From NCBI RefSeq assembly GCF_042453785.1, contig NC_091665.1, positions 23,527,501 through 23,591,500 of the forward strand: DNA of 64,000 nucleotides, read 5' to 3'. The DNA is from Malus domestica. Lineage: Eukaryota; Streptophyta; Magnoliopsida; Rosales; Rosaceae. Under the pieces are notes generated by a model that saw only the letters and a list, made by a program, of their open reading frames with translations, did no database searches and was not told the DNA's origin. Below, in pieces: positions 23,989-35,666 of this stretch. The translations under genes and the position numbers were made by a program. Positions within the stretch are counted from its first letter, which is position 1. Each line of letters starts with the position of its first letter.

Positions 23989-26275
23989 ATGTCAGAGCCT
24001 GGAAGTTCTAGTGATGAGGGCTCTTCTAGCTTTAGCTCTAAGTCTAAGTCTGCAATGTCGGAGTCTTCAGGGTCTTTGTTAGAGTCCGGTACTAGAGAAA
24101 CATTGGATGATCTTCCCAACCGTCAAACTTTAGCTATTGCTAGTTCTTCCTCCATGGCGTTGGGTGAGGGGGTTGTTTTTGATGCCATACCCATAGTTCG
24201 CTCTGAGTTCACAGCAGACCATCTAAAGAATAACTTGTTAGATAATGAGAAGCAGGTTGAGGCGCTAAGGCAGTCATGTAATATCCCTCGTAGTGTAGGG
24301 ATACGTTTGGTACATGATGAAGAATGGCCTTCTGAGCCTCCCCAGGGTCATGTTATGTTCTACACCCAGATATTACTGACTTTAGGGGTGAGACTACCTT
24401 TACATCCGTGGTTGCAAAAGATGTTATCTTTGATCGGATATGCACCTGGGCAACTCAATCCTGGTTTCTGGGATACTTTGATTGGATTTTATATCATTTG
24501 GATGGAGTGTGGGTTGTGTGAGCCTTCCTTCCATCAGTGGCGTTACTGTTACAAGATGCGCCCAGCAAAATCATGCACTGGTTATGCCGAGTGTGCATGT
24601 CGGAGTGAGAGAGAGCGTATTGTGTATGGTAAGAAAAAGGCATACTACACATGGAAAAACCGTTGGTGCTTTCTGTATAATGATTGGGAGTATGATAAGG
24701 GTGTCACGCCTGAGCGACGTGTGCTTACTCACTTCCAGACTGTAGGTTGTAACGTATCAACCGTTCGTACTATTTGCTATTTGTTGTGGTCTTTTCTTGC
24801 TTTTAACACTTTGCTTCATGTAGTGACGCGGGGCACCATCAAACTGTTTGGGCAGGAGCTATCTGACATAGAGAAGGTGTTGAGGGTGCCCAAAGAGGAT
24901 AGACACTTAAGCAAGCTACGACCCTTATTTCGTCGGTACGGTTTCCAACCCTTAGTTTCCGAGAGCCAAGGACGATCGAGTAAGTTGTATCCTTCATGTA
25001 AACTTTGCTCTTTTCCTTACTTTATTTGGAAAGTTGTATTTCTTATTTTGATTTTCCTTATGCAGTGGAGAAGGTAAGCAAGAAAACAGGGACTAGCACC
25101 CATAAAAGGAAAGCACCAGTGTTAGTTCCTTCGAAAGACATCCTACCGCATAAGAAAATTCATAAGTTCCGAGGGGAACCATCCGTTAGACCTAAGTCCC
25201 AAGATGGGGTCCTTAAGGGGCCTGCCTTTAGGAAGACTGGAGTCGAGGCCGTTGAAAATGCTGCTGCCGTAGTTGCAGGAGAAGGGAGCCGACTGTTGCC
25301 TCCTCCTCTTACTATGGAGCACACTGTCCAGGAAAGTGATCCTGGTTCCCGCCATGAGGGGAAAGGCAAGGAAAGAGCTGGCAGTGTCCCGTGGAAGGAC
25401 TTGAGGGTTGCCACGCGGCCAAAGGATTTTGGGGATATCAACAATTGCTTGGCAGGGCGTCGATTCGCCTTCGATGAGCTCGGAGAGCCCTTAGCTAAGG
25501 ATGAATCGGATTGCGACCGGATGTTGAAGCTGTCTTCATATGTGAGTGTTACTTTGTCATTTCCTTACTTTTTCCTCTTTATTATCATTATTTAGGTAGT
25601 GATGATCGTCTTGCCATGCAGGTCATGGCCGAGTATCACGACAGACTGCAAGAGGTTGAGCGGTACAAGGCAAAACTGAAGGAGAATAAGCAGCTTGTGG
25701 ACGAGGCCCGAAGGAATAAGGGACTTTTGACTCAGGCTCTCCAACTGAAGGACGAAACCATGGAGAGCTTGAAAAGGCGAAATGGTGAGAACCTAAGGCT
25801 TAAGAAATTGTTTGAGGCAACTAAAAAACAGTTGGAGGTGGCTACCTTGGAGGTATCCAAGGTTAGGGGAGAATTGGATGGTGCCTTAGTTGAGATTTCT
25901 GAACTGGAGAAGAGCATTCCAACTGAAAGGGAGGCTGCTGTGCAAGAATACTTAAGTTCTTCGACCTTTCATCTTGCTATTAAACCCTACTGTGCTCAAG
26001 AAGCTCGCTTTGAAAAAAGGAAATGGATGGCCGTCCTTGATCGTTATGATGATGGGAGCATTCTTCGAAAATACCACGAAGATATACATGAGCATCATCG
26101 AAAGGGCGAGACATTTGTCCTTGCTGTTGATCCTAGCAGCGAAGATGAGTCTGATAATGAAGGTAATGCTGATGCACAGACTCAACATGGTGAAGAGGAT
26201 CTTGGGGATGCAGAGGATGATGGTAGGACGCGGAGTGATACTGCCAGGGGTTCGGCTTCAGATGAGAATGAATAG
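23989..26275 (+). CDS. antisense ORF 2: spliced transposon protein, 706 aa
   Basis: Three exons, 23989-24979, 25066-25541 and 25622-26275, join in frame across short GT-AG introns (86 and 80 bases), giving 706 residues. Residues 1-45 are Ser-rich. About 105-250 resemble the putative plant gypsy-type transposon domain (Pfam Transposase_28), with GHVMFYTQILLTLGVRLPLH, a GFYIIWMECG helix and WKNRWCFLYNDWEYDKG. The middle is basic and contains KKTGTSTHKRK. Exon 3 encodes a coiled coil from about residue 490, then an acidic tail (SSEDESDNE and similar). It lies on the strand opposite pol. The family name is from recollection. An upstream exon is possible because an acceptor-like TATTGTAG directly precedes the ATG. 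Role unknown. Confidence 0.72.
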
Positions 26276-26676
26276 CAGTGTCTTTACTATCTGCATGTAT
26301 TCTGGATGTAGTAGTCTGATGTGTGTATAACATGTGCCCATGTTATAAGCTTGAGAGTTTTGGATTTTAGGTGTTTATGAGTGTTTGCACTATTATTAAT
26401 GCATGTTTGGCTATGTATGAATAGATCTATTGTTTGGATATAAGCCATTGTTTGGTTGTTCCTTTCTTTGTATAGTCTTGTCGACACATACTTAGATTTT
26501 GTTTCGTGTTGGATATATCTGCTTTGAGGTTTCAACACTTGAGTGTTCCCTTGCTAGGAATGTAAAAGAGTGAGGGCTGAGTTGGCTAAATTACCTCTTT
26601 ATTGAATTCATTGCCAAATGGCCTTCATTACATAGGATGCCGAACGGCTATAGCTCAACACTTGTACATCGTGAGT

Positions 26677-29600
26677 CTATTTGTAGTAGTACTTCAAGTG
26701 ATCAGCGTTCCATGGATGGCCAAGGGTCTTGCCATCGGAGCTTCTAAGTGTGTAAGAGCCAGGGCGACTGATGCCAATGACTTCATACGGTCCATCCCAG
26801 TTTGGACTAAGTGTGCCTTCACTCGGGACTCTGTCGCAGAGTAATCTTTTCTTTAAGACCCAGTCTCCTATTTTGAAAGAACGAGGCTTGACCCTAGAGT
26901 CATAATAGTTGGAGATGCGCTGCTTGTAGGCGACATTCCTCAAGTGAGCTTGGTTTCTGTGTTCCTCGACTAAATCTAAGTTGAGGGTGAGTTGTTTGTC
27001 ATTTTCACTTTGAATGTAGTTCTGGACTCGGAATGTTGCTTGCTCGAGCTCAACAGGGACAACCGCCTCTGTGCCAAAGGCAAGTGAGAATGGAGTTTCT
27101 CCTGTTGAAGTTCGATATGAAGTGCGATATGACCAAAGAACTTGGGGTACAAATTCTGGCCAACAGCCTTTAGCTTTGTCCAAGCTGGTTTTCAAAGTGC
27201 GCTTGATTATTTTGTTGATGGCCTCAACTTGTCCATTAGACTGGGGATGAGCTGGAGAGGCAAAGCATAAGTTGATGTTGAACTTAGAGCAGAACAACCT
27301 AAACTTCTTGTTGTCAAACTGTCGCCCATTGTCAGTGACTATCGCAATGGGAATGCCGAATCTACAAAGGATGTTCTTCCACACGAAGTCTTCTATCTTT
27401 GCCTCAGTAATGGTTGCCAAGGGTTCTACTTCGGCCCACTTTGTGAAGTAGTCCACTGCAACGACTGCGTAACAGACTTTGCCCTTCCCTGCCGGCATTG
27501 GGCCGATCAAATCAAGTCCCCACTGGGCGAAGGGCCAAGGGCTGATCATAGGAGTAAGAGGCTCTGGAGGGGAATGAGGAATAGTTGCATATCGTTGACA
27601 TTTGTCACATGAGCGGGATACTTTGATGGCATCCTGGTGGAGTGTTGGCCAGTAATATCCTTGGCGAAAAGTCTTGTGTGCTAGGGACCGAGATCCAGCA
27701 TGATCTCCACAGACTCCCTCATGTATTTCCCGAAGGACGATTTCCGCCTCGGCAGGCGTAAGACACCTTAAGTATGGCAGGCTAAAACCTCGCTTATAGA
27801 GTTGATCATTGATGATCAGGTAGCGGGTAGACTTGTATCGAATTTGCTTAGCCTGGACTTTATCATTTGGGAGGGTGCCATGAGCAAGGAAATTATAGAT
27901 CAGGGTGATCCAATTATCCCCCTGTTGTAAGTTGCATACTTCTGCGGCCATGGTGCTTGGTGTTGCCAACAGTTCGACATGAATTTTTCTTCCAATCTTG
28001 TCTTCCACAGCTGAGGCGAGGCGAGCCAGGGCATCTGCATGACTGTTTGCCGCTCGAGGAACTTGGGTGATCTGGTAGTGGAAGTGCTTGAGCAAAAGTT
28101 GTGTTTGCGCAAGATATGCTGCCATGGAGCTGTCCTTAGCATCAAAGTTGTTGGTAACCTGGTTGACCACTAATTGGGAGTCACTGAAAATATCGATTTG
28201 TTTAACCCCGAGGTGTTTGGCCAAACGTAATCCTGCTAGAAGGGCTTCATACTCGGCCTCATTGTTTGATGCCTTGAATTTGAAACGAAGAGCATACTCC
28301 ATTGCTACTTTGTCGGGCGTAGTCAAGACTAGTCCCGCTCCACAGCCCTGTTGGTTGGATGAGCCATCAACATACAGACTCCATGCTGAGGTCGTTGATT
28401 CTACTTTCTGAGCTTCCGATGGTAATGAAGGTACTGCTTCAGGTGTAGAAGCAATGTCAACAGGATATGTGAAGTCGGCGATGAAATCTGCTACTGCTTG
28501 ACCTTTTTCGGCTGGTTTTGGTTGGTAGGAGATGTCAAACTCACCCAATGCTATCGCCCATTTGATCATTCGCCCAGACGTGTCAGGACTCTGGAGTATC
28601 TGTCGAAGAGGGTGATTGGTAAGCACGATGATGGCGTGTGCTTGGAAATAAGGGCGAAGTTTCCGAGCAAACATGACCAATGCTAGAGCTAATTTCTCAA
28701 TGTTGGAGTATCGTGTCTCCGCATCTTGTAGGGCCTTGCTAGCGTAGTAGACGGGCCGTTCGACACCACTGTCCATTCGAATAAGAACAGAACTGACTGC
28801 TGAAGCCGAAACCGATAGATAGATGATGAGAGTGTCACCAACTTCTGGTTTGGAGAGCAGAGGGGCTTTACTCATGTACTCTTTGAGGTTCCTGAATGCC
28901 TTGGCATATTCCTCTGTCCATGTAATGTACTTCTTATTTCCCTTGAGTGCTTTGAAGAAAGGAGCACATCTGTCTGTGGCCTTAGAGATGAATCTGGTTA
29001 AGGCTGCCACCTTGCCAGTAAGGCTTTGGATGTCTTTTGAAGTTATTGGCTCTTTCATGTCGAGGATTGCTTTGATCTTTTCAGGGTTAGCTTCAATGCC
29101 TCGTTGGCTAATCATGAAGCCTAAGAATTTGCCAGAGCCCACGCCGAAGGCACATTTGTTGGGGTTCAACCTCATTCGATACCTCTTTAGAATGGTGAAA
29201 GTTTCAGATAGGTTGGTGATGTGTTGGTCAGCATGTTTGCTTTTGACTAGCATATCATCAACGTAAACTTCCATGTTCTTCCCAATTTGTTCGGCGAACA
29301 TTGAATTGACCAGTCTCTGATAAGTTGCTCCTGCATTCTTTAGGCCGAAAGGCATGACTTTATAGCAATATAGTCCACTGTCAGTAGTGAAGGCCGTGTG
29401 TTCTTGGTCTGAGGGGTTCATGAGGATTTGGTTGTATCCTGAATAAGCGTCCATAAAGCTCAAGAGCTCACACCCTGCCGTAGAGTCTATAAGCCTGTCA
29501 ATAAGAGGAAGAGGGAAACTATCTTTCGGACACCCTTTGTTTAGGTCGGTGTAGTCAACACACATCCTCCACAAGACCTTTTGAAGCGAAAGACTTTCTT

Positions 29601-30150
29601 TGGTCGGATTTTTCCTAACAAGGACCACATTTGCTACCCATGTCGGGTAATTGACTTCGCGGACAAAGCCTATGCCTTTGAGTTTTTCAACTTCTGCTTT
29701 CATTGCCTCGTATCGTTCAGCGTCATAAGATCTTCGCTTCTGTCTCACCGGCTTGATCTTGGGGTCAATACTCAAACGATGACAGATGACATCGGGAGAG
29801 ATGCCTGGCATGTCCTCGTATGACCAGGCGAAGACTTCAGTGTTCTCTTTCAAAAAAGATATCAATGCTAACCGAAGGGGTGGTGACAATGTGGTGCCAA
29901 TATTCACCATGCGGTCTGGATGATCTCTTGAGATATGTACCTTCTCCAACTCTTCAGCAGGTTGGGCTTGCTGGGTGAAAGAGTCATCTCGAGGATCATC
30001 GGGTTGATTGTTGCTATCAGGAAGATCCAAGGTCGCTTCATCTAGGCTGGTCTTTGTGACTTGGTCATGTACAGACAGGGTTTCCTTGGGTCCGGGCAAG
30101 TGTTGTTGCTTAACTGAAGTGTTGTAACATGATCGTGCACTAAGCTGATC
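26677..30150 (-). pseudogene. Gypsy pol: RT, two RNase H domains, integrase
   Basis: The frame runs uninterrupted for 1140 codons from 30099 to 26677 and extends in frame back to a TGA at about 30150. RT spans about residues 150-345 with the catalytic YVDD at 279-282. A degenerate retroviral-type RNase H follows (about 430-500), then a second, archaeal-type RNase H (574-695: [27 protein letters not shown]). Integrase has its HHCC region at about 793-834 and a DD35E triad at D863, D923 and E959. The dual RNase H is a hallmark of the Tat/Ogre branch of Ty3/Gypsy. The domains look intact, but the fused polyprotein is blocked upstream by two TGA codons. Confidence 0.93.
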
Positions 30151-30489
30151 TCATCTGATGTAGCCGTTGCCATAGGGGGTTGGAAATTTCATCAACAGCA
30201 TATGCGTGGATACCATAGCCTTGAGATCATTGATGCCTGTGCGCCCAAAGATGACATTGTATGCCGTTGGGCAGTCAACCACTAGGAAGTTAGTGGTAAT
30301 GGTAGCCGTGTAAGGGCCTGTACCAATAGTAAAGGGTAAATGTATGCTCCCTAAGGGTTGCACGATATCACCGGAGAAGCTTATCAGAGGAGAAATCGAG
30401 CGATCGAGCAAGTGTTCAGCTACACTGAGTGCCCTGAAAGCTTCGGCAAACATGATATTGACCGAAGCCCCTGTGTCTACGAGGATTCA
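30151..30489 (-). pseudogene. Gypsy aspartic protease segment between two in-frame TGA codons
   Basis: Directly after the gag TGA (30489-30487) and in the same frame comes ILVDTGASVNIMF, the retroviral-type aspartic protease active site. It is followed by the flap-like region and VIFGRTGI. A second in-frame TGA after GNGYIR separates it from pol. So gag, protease and pol share one frame and only two codons interrupt it. Confidence 0.9.
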
Positions 30490-32547
30490 TCGAACATCAA
30501 AGTTGGCTATGTGAGCCTCAACGATCAATGGGTCGTTATGAGGGTAGATGATGCCTCTTTCTTCCTCAGGGTAGAAACATATCGGATCCCAGTTAGGTTT
30601 TTGATACTTCCCTCCCCTGATGTCTTCCACGTGAAACACTTGGTGACCAGGCCTCAGACTTCGTTCACTGTTTTTCATGGCCCTATTGGAAGATTCAGAT
30701 ATGGGTGTGCCGCCGCTTATGGAATATATGACATTCACCTGGCGTTGGTTACGATTATCCCTTTGAGGGTGAAGAAGGAATTGATCAATTTTTCCTTCTC
30801 GTGCCAAAGCTTCAATACGATCACGGAGGATGATACATTTCTCGCTATCATGGCCGTTGTGCTCATGGTAGCAACAAAACATGCCCGCGTTATTCGGGGG
30901 CGTGTAATCTGGGTGCCTCGGCTTTGGCTTTGGTATCAGGTGAGCTATGCTGGGGTAAATGGCCGCGCATGTGGCATTCAAGGGCGTGTATGTCTCATAC
31001 CTTGGGGTAGGGGGTATCTTGACGCGGGTTTGACCCACTGCATTGACTGCCTGGGGGCGAGCGTTATTGTGGCGATACCCTTGGTTATCGGGATAGTGTC
31101 CCTTACTCTTTTTACTGAAAGGAGAGTGGTGAGGATGGAAATCCTTCCTCTTGCCTTGAAATTGATATGTCTGTTGATTCGGTGAAGCATTATGCAAGGC
31201 ATGGGGAGGTGCCACTGCTGTTTGGAAAGTCGAGGTCTTCTCATTTAGGTGAGTCTGGCTTCCACCTCCCACTTGTTGATAAAGGATGGTTGTAGGGGGT
31301 TTCTCCTGATATGTCTTTGCCTCGGCGGAGGCATGGTTATAAGCCTGCGCCATCACCTCAGAGTAAGTCTTCCAAGTATTGGCATTGATCATGTATTTAA
31401 AGAAACAATCACGTAGGCCTGCCGTGAAGGCTTTGAGGGCAGTCTTGTCGTCTGCCTCGGCACACCGGGAGTATTCATGGCTGAAGCGGCCAGCATACAT
31501 ACGTAATGACTCGTCTGGCTTCTGGCGGATAGTGTACAAGTCATCTGCAGAGTGCAAGCGATCGGTTTGGAAAATGTGTTGGGAAACAAATAGTTTCCTC
31601 AATTCCTCAAATGAGTCTACCGTCTCAGGTGTAAGACGACAATACCAATTTAGAGCTCCACTAGAGAGGGTGGAGGGGAAGAGAAGACATCGCTCTTCGT
31701 CGGTGTGCATCCGGTATGCCATGGTGGACTCAAAGAGGTTAAGGTGCTCAATCGGGTCCTCTTTTCCAGTATAAAGTTGCAAGCCAAGCTTTTGCTTTGT
31801 CTTTGCTTGAAGGGGGGTGTTGAGGATCCTCCTTGTAAGAGGGCCAGGCCTGGGTTGGTTCCAGTCAGGTATTTCAGCCTGACGTTCAGCCTTCAACTTG
31901 TTTACTTCCTCAAGAAGTTGTAGGACAAGGGGGTCCTGAGCGGAGTTATGTGTCACTGGAGCTTTCTTTCGTAAATCTCCATCTCCTATTGGAATTAGGA
32001 AGGTTTGATCAAGGGCATGTGATTTTTCCCTGGACTCGCTGTACTGGCTTCCAGGGTATGTCTCTCGGAACACCTCTGAGTCCCCTGTACCCTCATGTCT
32101 CTCTAGGACTTGTTGCCCCTTCCCCAAATTGGTGGCCGGCTTGGGCCGTGGCAGGGGACCGAGTCTCTCAGAAATCCTTGGGTCATTAATCTTTGAGCTT
32201 ATATGGATGGAATTCTCTCGACGTTGCTTCAGGAAATCCCGACAATCGCGAAAGACGGCTTTCGATCCTTCTGCCCCTTCAGCAAAGAGGTGTCTCCCTC
32301 CACTTCTCATGGTTCGGGTCGAAACAACTGGGTTAAGAGAAGCCTCATGTTGATTATCAAGTCGAGGGGTAATCTGTTCCCTATCAGGGATATCTATGTC
32401 GAATGCATGTGACCCTCCATGTTGGAGGGCACCCAGTTGATGGTTGACTTCCACGGGGGTAACAAGCTCGCGTGTCTGAGCTTGCCTAGCTTCGTGGAGT
32501 GTCTCGAAGAGCTTCTCATATTGCTCATGGAGGACCTCATTCCTCAT
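30487..32547 (-). pseudogene. Gypsy gag region (about 686 aa)
   Basis: The frame starts at ATG 32547-32545 and ends at TGA 30489-30487. It holds the retrotransposon gag domain, with LNLFESTMAYRM, ALNWYCRLTP and FVSQHIFQTDR. Near the end is a zinc-knuckle-like CCYHEHNGHDSEKC. The start lies one base from the junction with the inverted neighbour element (32548/32549), so leader, primer-binding site and 5' LTR of this element are missing and the N terminus may be incomplete. Confidence 0.88.
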
Positions 32548-32606
32548 TAGATTCACGGTCGGATTTACGTTGTTCCAAGACCGCCCCGGTTTTGTGCATC
32601 AACATT

Positions 32607-32624
32607 TGGCGCCGTCTGTGGGAA
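32607..32624 (+). promoter_or_regulatory. retroelement primer-binding site
   Basis: TGGCGCCGTCTGTGGGAA lies two bases after the LTR end ...CATCAACA. Its position and TGGCGCC start are typical of plant Gypsy primer-binding sites that pair with a tRNA 3' end. It is oriented on the plus strand, opposite to the adjoining gag. Confidence 0.8.
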
Positions 32625-32825
32625 TCGACACGAAAAGCTATGTCGGTTCTTTCTCAATTTTTCACCTCCACCGTGAATCTGCAAAATCACAAAAAACCCA
32701 AAAACCCACATTCACAAAAAACCCACGTTTGCCTCTCTCTACCTTACTCTCTGTAACACTACTTTATCTCTCTACCACACTCTTGGTAATCAGAGTGTAA
32801 GTTTTCTCTCTCTAAAACTGCACCA

Positions 32826-33040
32826 TTGGAGAAGAAGCTAAAGAAGTCGACTCATCGGCAACCAGTCCGAGACCTTCAGTGACGATCGGCTCGTCGTTAA
32901 TTTCGATGATCAACAGGGTCTAGGATATTCTCGCGCCGGTGGTCAGCAACAAGCCGCATATTTTGCTGCCTCAAGTGGCGATCGTGGGAAGTCAGAACAG
33001 CGGTAAGTGGAGCGTCCTCGACGCCCTCGTCGGCCGGGTC
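32826..33040 (+). pseudogene. captured dynamin-related (DRP3-like) GTPase fragment
   Basis: The plus-strand reading gives SVTIGSSLISMINRV, an in-frame TAG, then DILAPVV and LPQVAIVGSQNSGKWSVLDA. This is the N-terminal entry and P-loop (G1 motif GSQxSGKS) of plant dynamin-related proteins, closest in memory to the DRP3 mitochondrial and peroxisomal fission group. Serine after the P-loop lysine is replaced by Trp. The fragment ends soon after ALVGR, where the GTPase domain should continue. It lies between LTRs, which indicates capture by the element; it cannot encode a GTPase. Confidence 0.78.
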
Positions 33041-33117
33041 CGGTCACTTGGCTCGCCATTGCTCATAGAGTCCTTGAGTTCAAGTTTGTCGCCGTCTTCC
33101 TCCTCTCTGTCTAACCC

Positions 33118-33640
33118 ATGGTGAAGGACCTAATCTGTGCCTTTGACGACAAGGAGAAGGGTCGCTGGGCATTTGTCCACTTGGTTTACCAACTGGACAA
33201 CGGGTCGGAGATATGGGCCAAACGGGGTTGGGTCAGTGGGGAAACTTCAGAGCAGAGAAACCAAGCCCGAGTCAGCAGCCAATATCCAGGCGTTCTCACT
33301 CTTTTTCTTGGTTGCGACGTCGTTTCGAGATTTACAATATCAGGCAATCACCAGACCGCAGATGGATGTCATTTCCAGGACCACGACGATGTCGTCGAAT
33401 CTGAATCCCAATGCTCATTCTCCTACTCACAGAGCAGCAATCAGCCATGGGCAAATGCCCATTAACATTGAGGATGCTGTTTTACCTATTAACATTGAGG
33501 ATGCTGCTCGGAGTGATGTCGAAATCGAAAAGGCTTTGCAGGCCGGAGAAACACTCGTTCGAGTTAATCACTCACAGAGTTGGACGGGAAGGAGAAACAA
33601 TCGAAAAGGCTATAGCACATCCTGCCCTAACTATTAGTGG
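33118..33640 (+). other. open stretch of unknown origin inside the LTR element
   Basis: Partly overlapping frames read MVKDLICAFDDKEKGRWAFV and, further on, a duplicated INIEDA motif. Codon usage is more GC-rich than the surrounding spacer, which suggests exonic host sequence. I do not recognise the family. It may be a second captured gene piece or the element's own leader. Confidence 0.35.
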
Positions 33641-34343
33641 AACCCTGAGCCTTATTTGGGCCCCGCCACTTTGCTCCACTCCAATTGAGTTTGTTACAGC
33701 AGGATATGCCAATGGATGATAATCATCATCAAAAGGGCTTGGACAACAACAAAAAACGTTAGGTCTCCATCCACTTTTTCCTGTCGACTACCAATGTCGG
33801 GATAAAGATAAGGCATCTTCTTTCTTTATCAATAGTGTTTCATTATAATCGGCACTCACAAAAGCATAATTAATATATATATATATATATATAATGATAG
33901 TTGGCATCACAAAAGCATTATTAGGATATGCCGTGCTTGTTGCTAGAAAGCATTATTAGTATATAATGATAGTTGGCATCACAACAGTATATATATATAT
34001 ATACTTGTTGCTAGAATGCAACCGCATATGGCCGCGTGCTTGTGCTTTTATTAAATAATGCTGTTGTAAACTTAAGTCTGCTATGTACATACCAATATCA
34101 GTATGCGTAGTGCAATACAAATGCATCACTTATATGCCATGTAACACCATATTAAATGTACTGTGCTGACAGAAAGTCAGTACTTAATCATTGTAAATGA
34201 TCATAACTCCATCTATTGCGTGTGCTAAACACATGCACCGAACTGATCAATATATTATATACTATTGCATCAAAGGATATTACCTTGAGACAATGGCTAG
34301 TCACGTGGCATAATTATGGGCACACAACCTTTCACAAGTATAT

Positions 34344-34346
34344 TGT

Positions 34347-34410
<64 letters not shown>
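34344..34410. repeat. (TA)n microsatellite
   Basis: About 30 uninterrupted TA units. A shorter (TA)n run lies at 33874-33892 in the same element. Confidence 0.95.
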
Positions 34411-34412
<2 letters not shown>

Positions 34413-34946
34413 TAATCCTAGTCGGATCGCGCATATTTATATAAGCATTTATTTGTGCAAATATTTATTCATTGCCCAGTGTTTCAGCTAATTATTTCAC
34501 TTATGCAACGTGTGATTTACCACACAACTGAATAAATCATTTATTTGTAGTAGGCACATCGTACAATATTCTGCCTTGACAAATTGTGTCAATTCGATTT
34601 ATTCATTATACAATCATACTTATGCTGTCATTTATTGTCAGGAATTATCGAGCAACCAGCTATACTGATCAACGTTGATCTCTTGCCTGACCAGACACCC
34701 ACTTGCTCGGACATTCGCTTATTGGGACACCTATGTGCCCGGACCCAACTCGATGACCCTACAGATAGTCCCAACTTGATGCCCCTACGTATGGCCCCAA
34801 TTCAAAGACCCGACTTGCGGACCTGATCCGCAGATCTGACATATAGACCCAATATGTGAACCCGACAAGCAGACCCGAGTCATGTCGAGAATCAACTCAT
34901 ACTGAGTGCATGTCGACATAAAGTAGATACTTGCAATAAGGAATAC

Positions 34947-35160
34947 CACGAGCCGAGCCGCCTCGCAGCGAGCATAGCCTCTAGCCGAGCCGCCTTGCAA
35001 TGAGCATCGCCTCCAGCCGAGCAAATGCCTCGCCGCGAGCATAGCATCTAGCCGAGCAGCCTCGCAACGAGCATCGCCTCCAGCCGAGTAGTCTCGTAAT
35101 TTTGTGATACCTTTAGCCGAGTATTGCTTTATGTTGAGCATTGCCTTAGGTTGAGTACTG
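34947..35160. repeat. minisatellite with AGCCGAGC core in the LTR element
   Basis: About six imperfect units of 30-36 bases share TAGCCGAGC, CCTCGCA and GAGCATCGCCTC. They sit just upstream of the polypurine tract and 3' LTR. The unit becomes AT-richer toward the right end. Confidence 0.8.
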
Positions 35161-35251
35161 GTTCAAGACATCTAGCCACTTCGGCCCGTACATGGATTGA
35201 ATTTGAAGTCTCCAGCCAAAAGACTCTCTTGACTGAAGACTTGGGGGACTC

Positions 35252-35666
35252 CTGTTGGTACCATATATTTGGGCCTCACACATTAAGCCCACGACAAATG
35301 TAAAAGAGGAGGAGCCCCTTATTCTATAAAAGGGGACTCCCCCTCATTCTAAAAAAAAGGTCTTAAGTCCTCATTTCTAAGGGCTAGAGCTGAAAACAAA
35401 GGCTAGAAGCCTTGAGAGAGAGTCCTCACACCACCGAGGCTCTCCTCTCCCTTCTCTTCTCTCTCTGGGGGACTTCCCCTCAAACACTTGTATCCATACA
35501 ATTACAGAGAAACAGAATCAACTACAGTGTGGACGTAGCCCAAACATTGGGGTGAACCACGATAAAATCCTTGTGTTCTTTGTGTTCTTCGTGTTCTTGA
35601 GCGTTTGTGCAGATTCACGGTCGGATTTACGTTGTTCCAAGACCGCCCCGGTTTTGTGCATCAACA
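35252..35666 (+). repeat. 3' LTR (415 bp) of the plus-strand LTR element
   Basis: It starts TGTTGGTACCATATATTTGG and ends TTTTGTGCATCAACA. A TATA box (TTCTATAAAAGG) lies at about 35320-35331. A CT-rich leader-like region follows. Its last 56 bases equal 32549-32604. Confidence 0.85.

Larger units (their letters stand above)
18100..35666. mobile_element. composite of two LTR retroelements joined head-to-head
   Basis: The unit begins TGTTGATGCACAAAA and ends TTTTGTGCATCAACA. It is flanked by an exact 5-bp duplication ATTTT (18095-18099 and 35667-35671), and outside it the dirigent-block flank continues. The left 14.4 kb (18100-32548) is a Tat-type Gypsy element coded on the minus strand with only its 3' LTR. 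The right 3.1 kb (32549-35666) is a plus-strand element with a 56-bp 5' LTR remnant, PBS and full 3' LTR. The 56 bp at 32549-32604 are identical to 35611-35666. The target duplication lies in a T-rich tract, so it is supportive rather than decisive. Confidence 0.75.
32549..35666 (+). mobile_element. non-autonomous LTR element carrying host gene fragments
   Basis: It consists of a 56-bp 5' LTR remnant (32549-32604), a primer-binding site (32607-32624), 2.6 kb of internal sequence without gag or pol, a purine-rich tract (TTGGGGGACTCC, about 35240-35251) and a 415-bp 3' LTR. Internal DNA includes a dynamin-related gene fragment, an unidentified open stretch, (TA)n arrays and a GC-richer minisatellite. 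Its LTR ends match those of the adjoining Gypsy element (TGTT.GTACC...GTGCATCAACA), so it may be mobilised by that family. Confidence 0.75.

Noticed and set aside
28823..29266. Plus-strand open frames of 60-147 codons opposite the Gypsy pol
   Set aside because: They are shadows of the conserved minus-strand polymerase frame and show no family resemblance of their own.
30358..31185. 275-codon plus-strand frame opposite gag and protease
   Set aside because: Long, but exactly antisense to gag/protease coding sequence and composed of its complement; no domain and no splice logic, unlike the antisense frames at 20716 and 23989.
34216..34491. Frame with repeated Tyr-Ile
   Set aside because: Translation of a (TA)n microsatellite.
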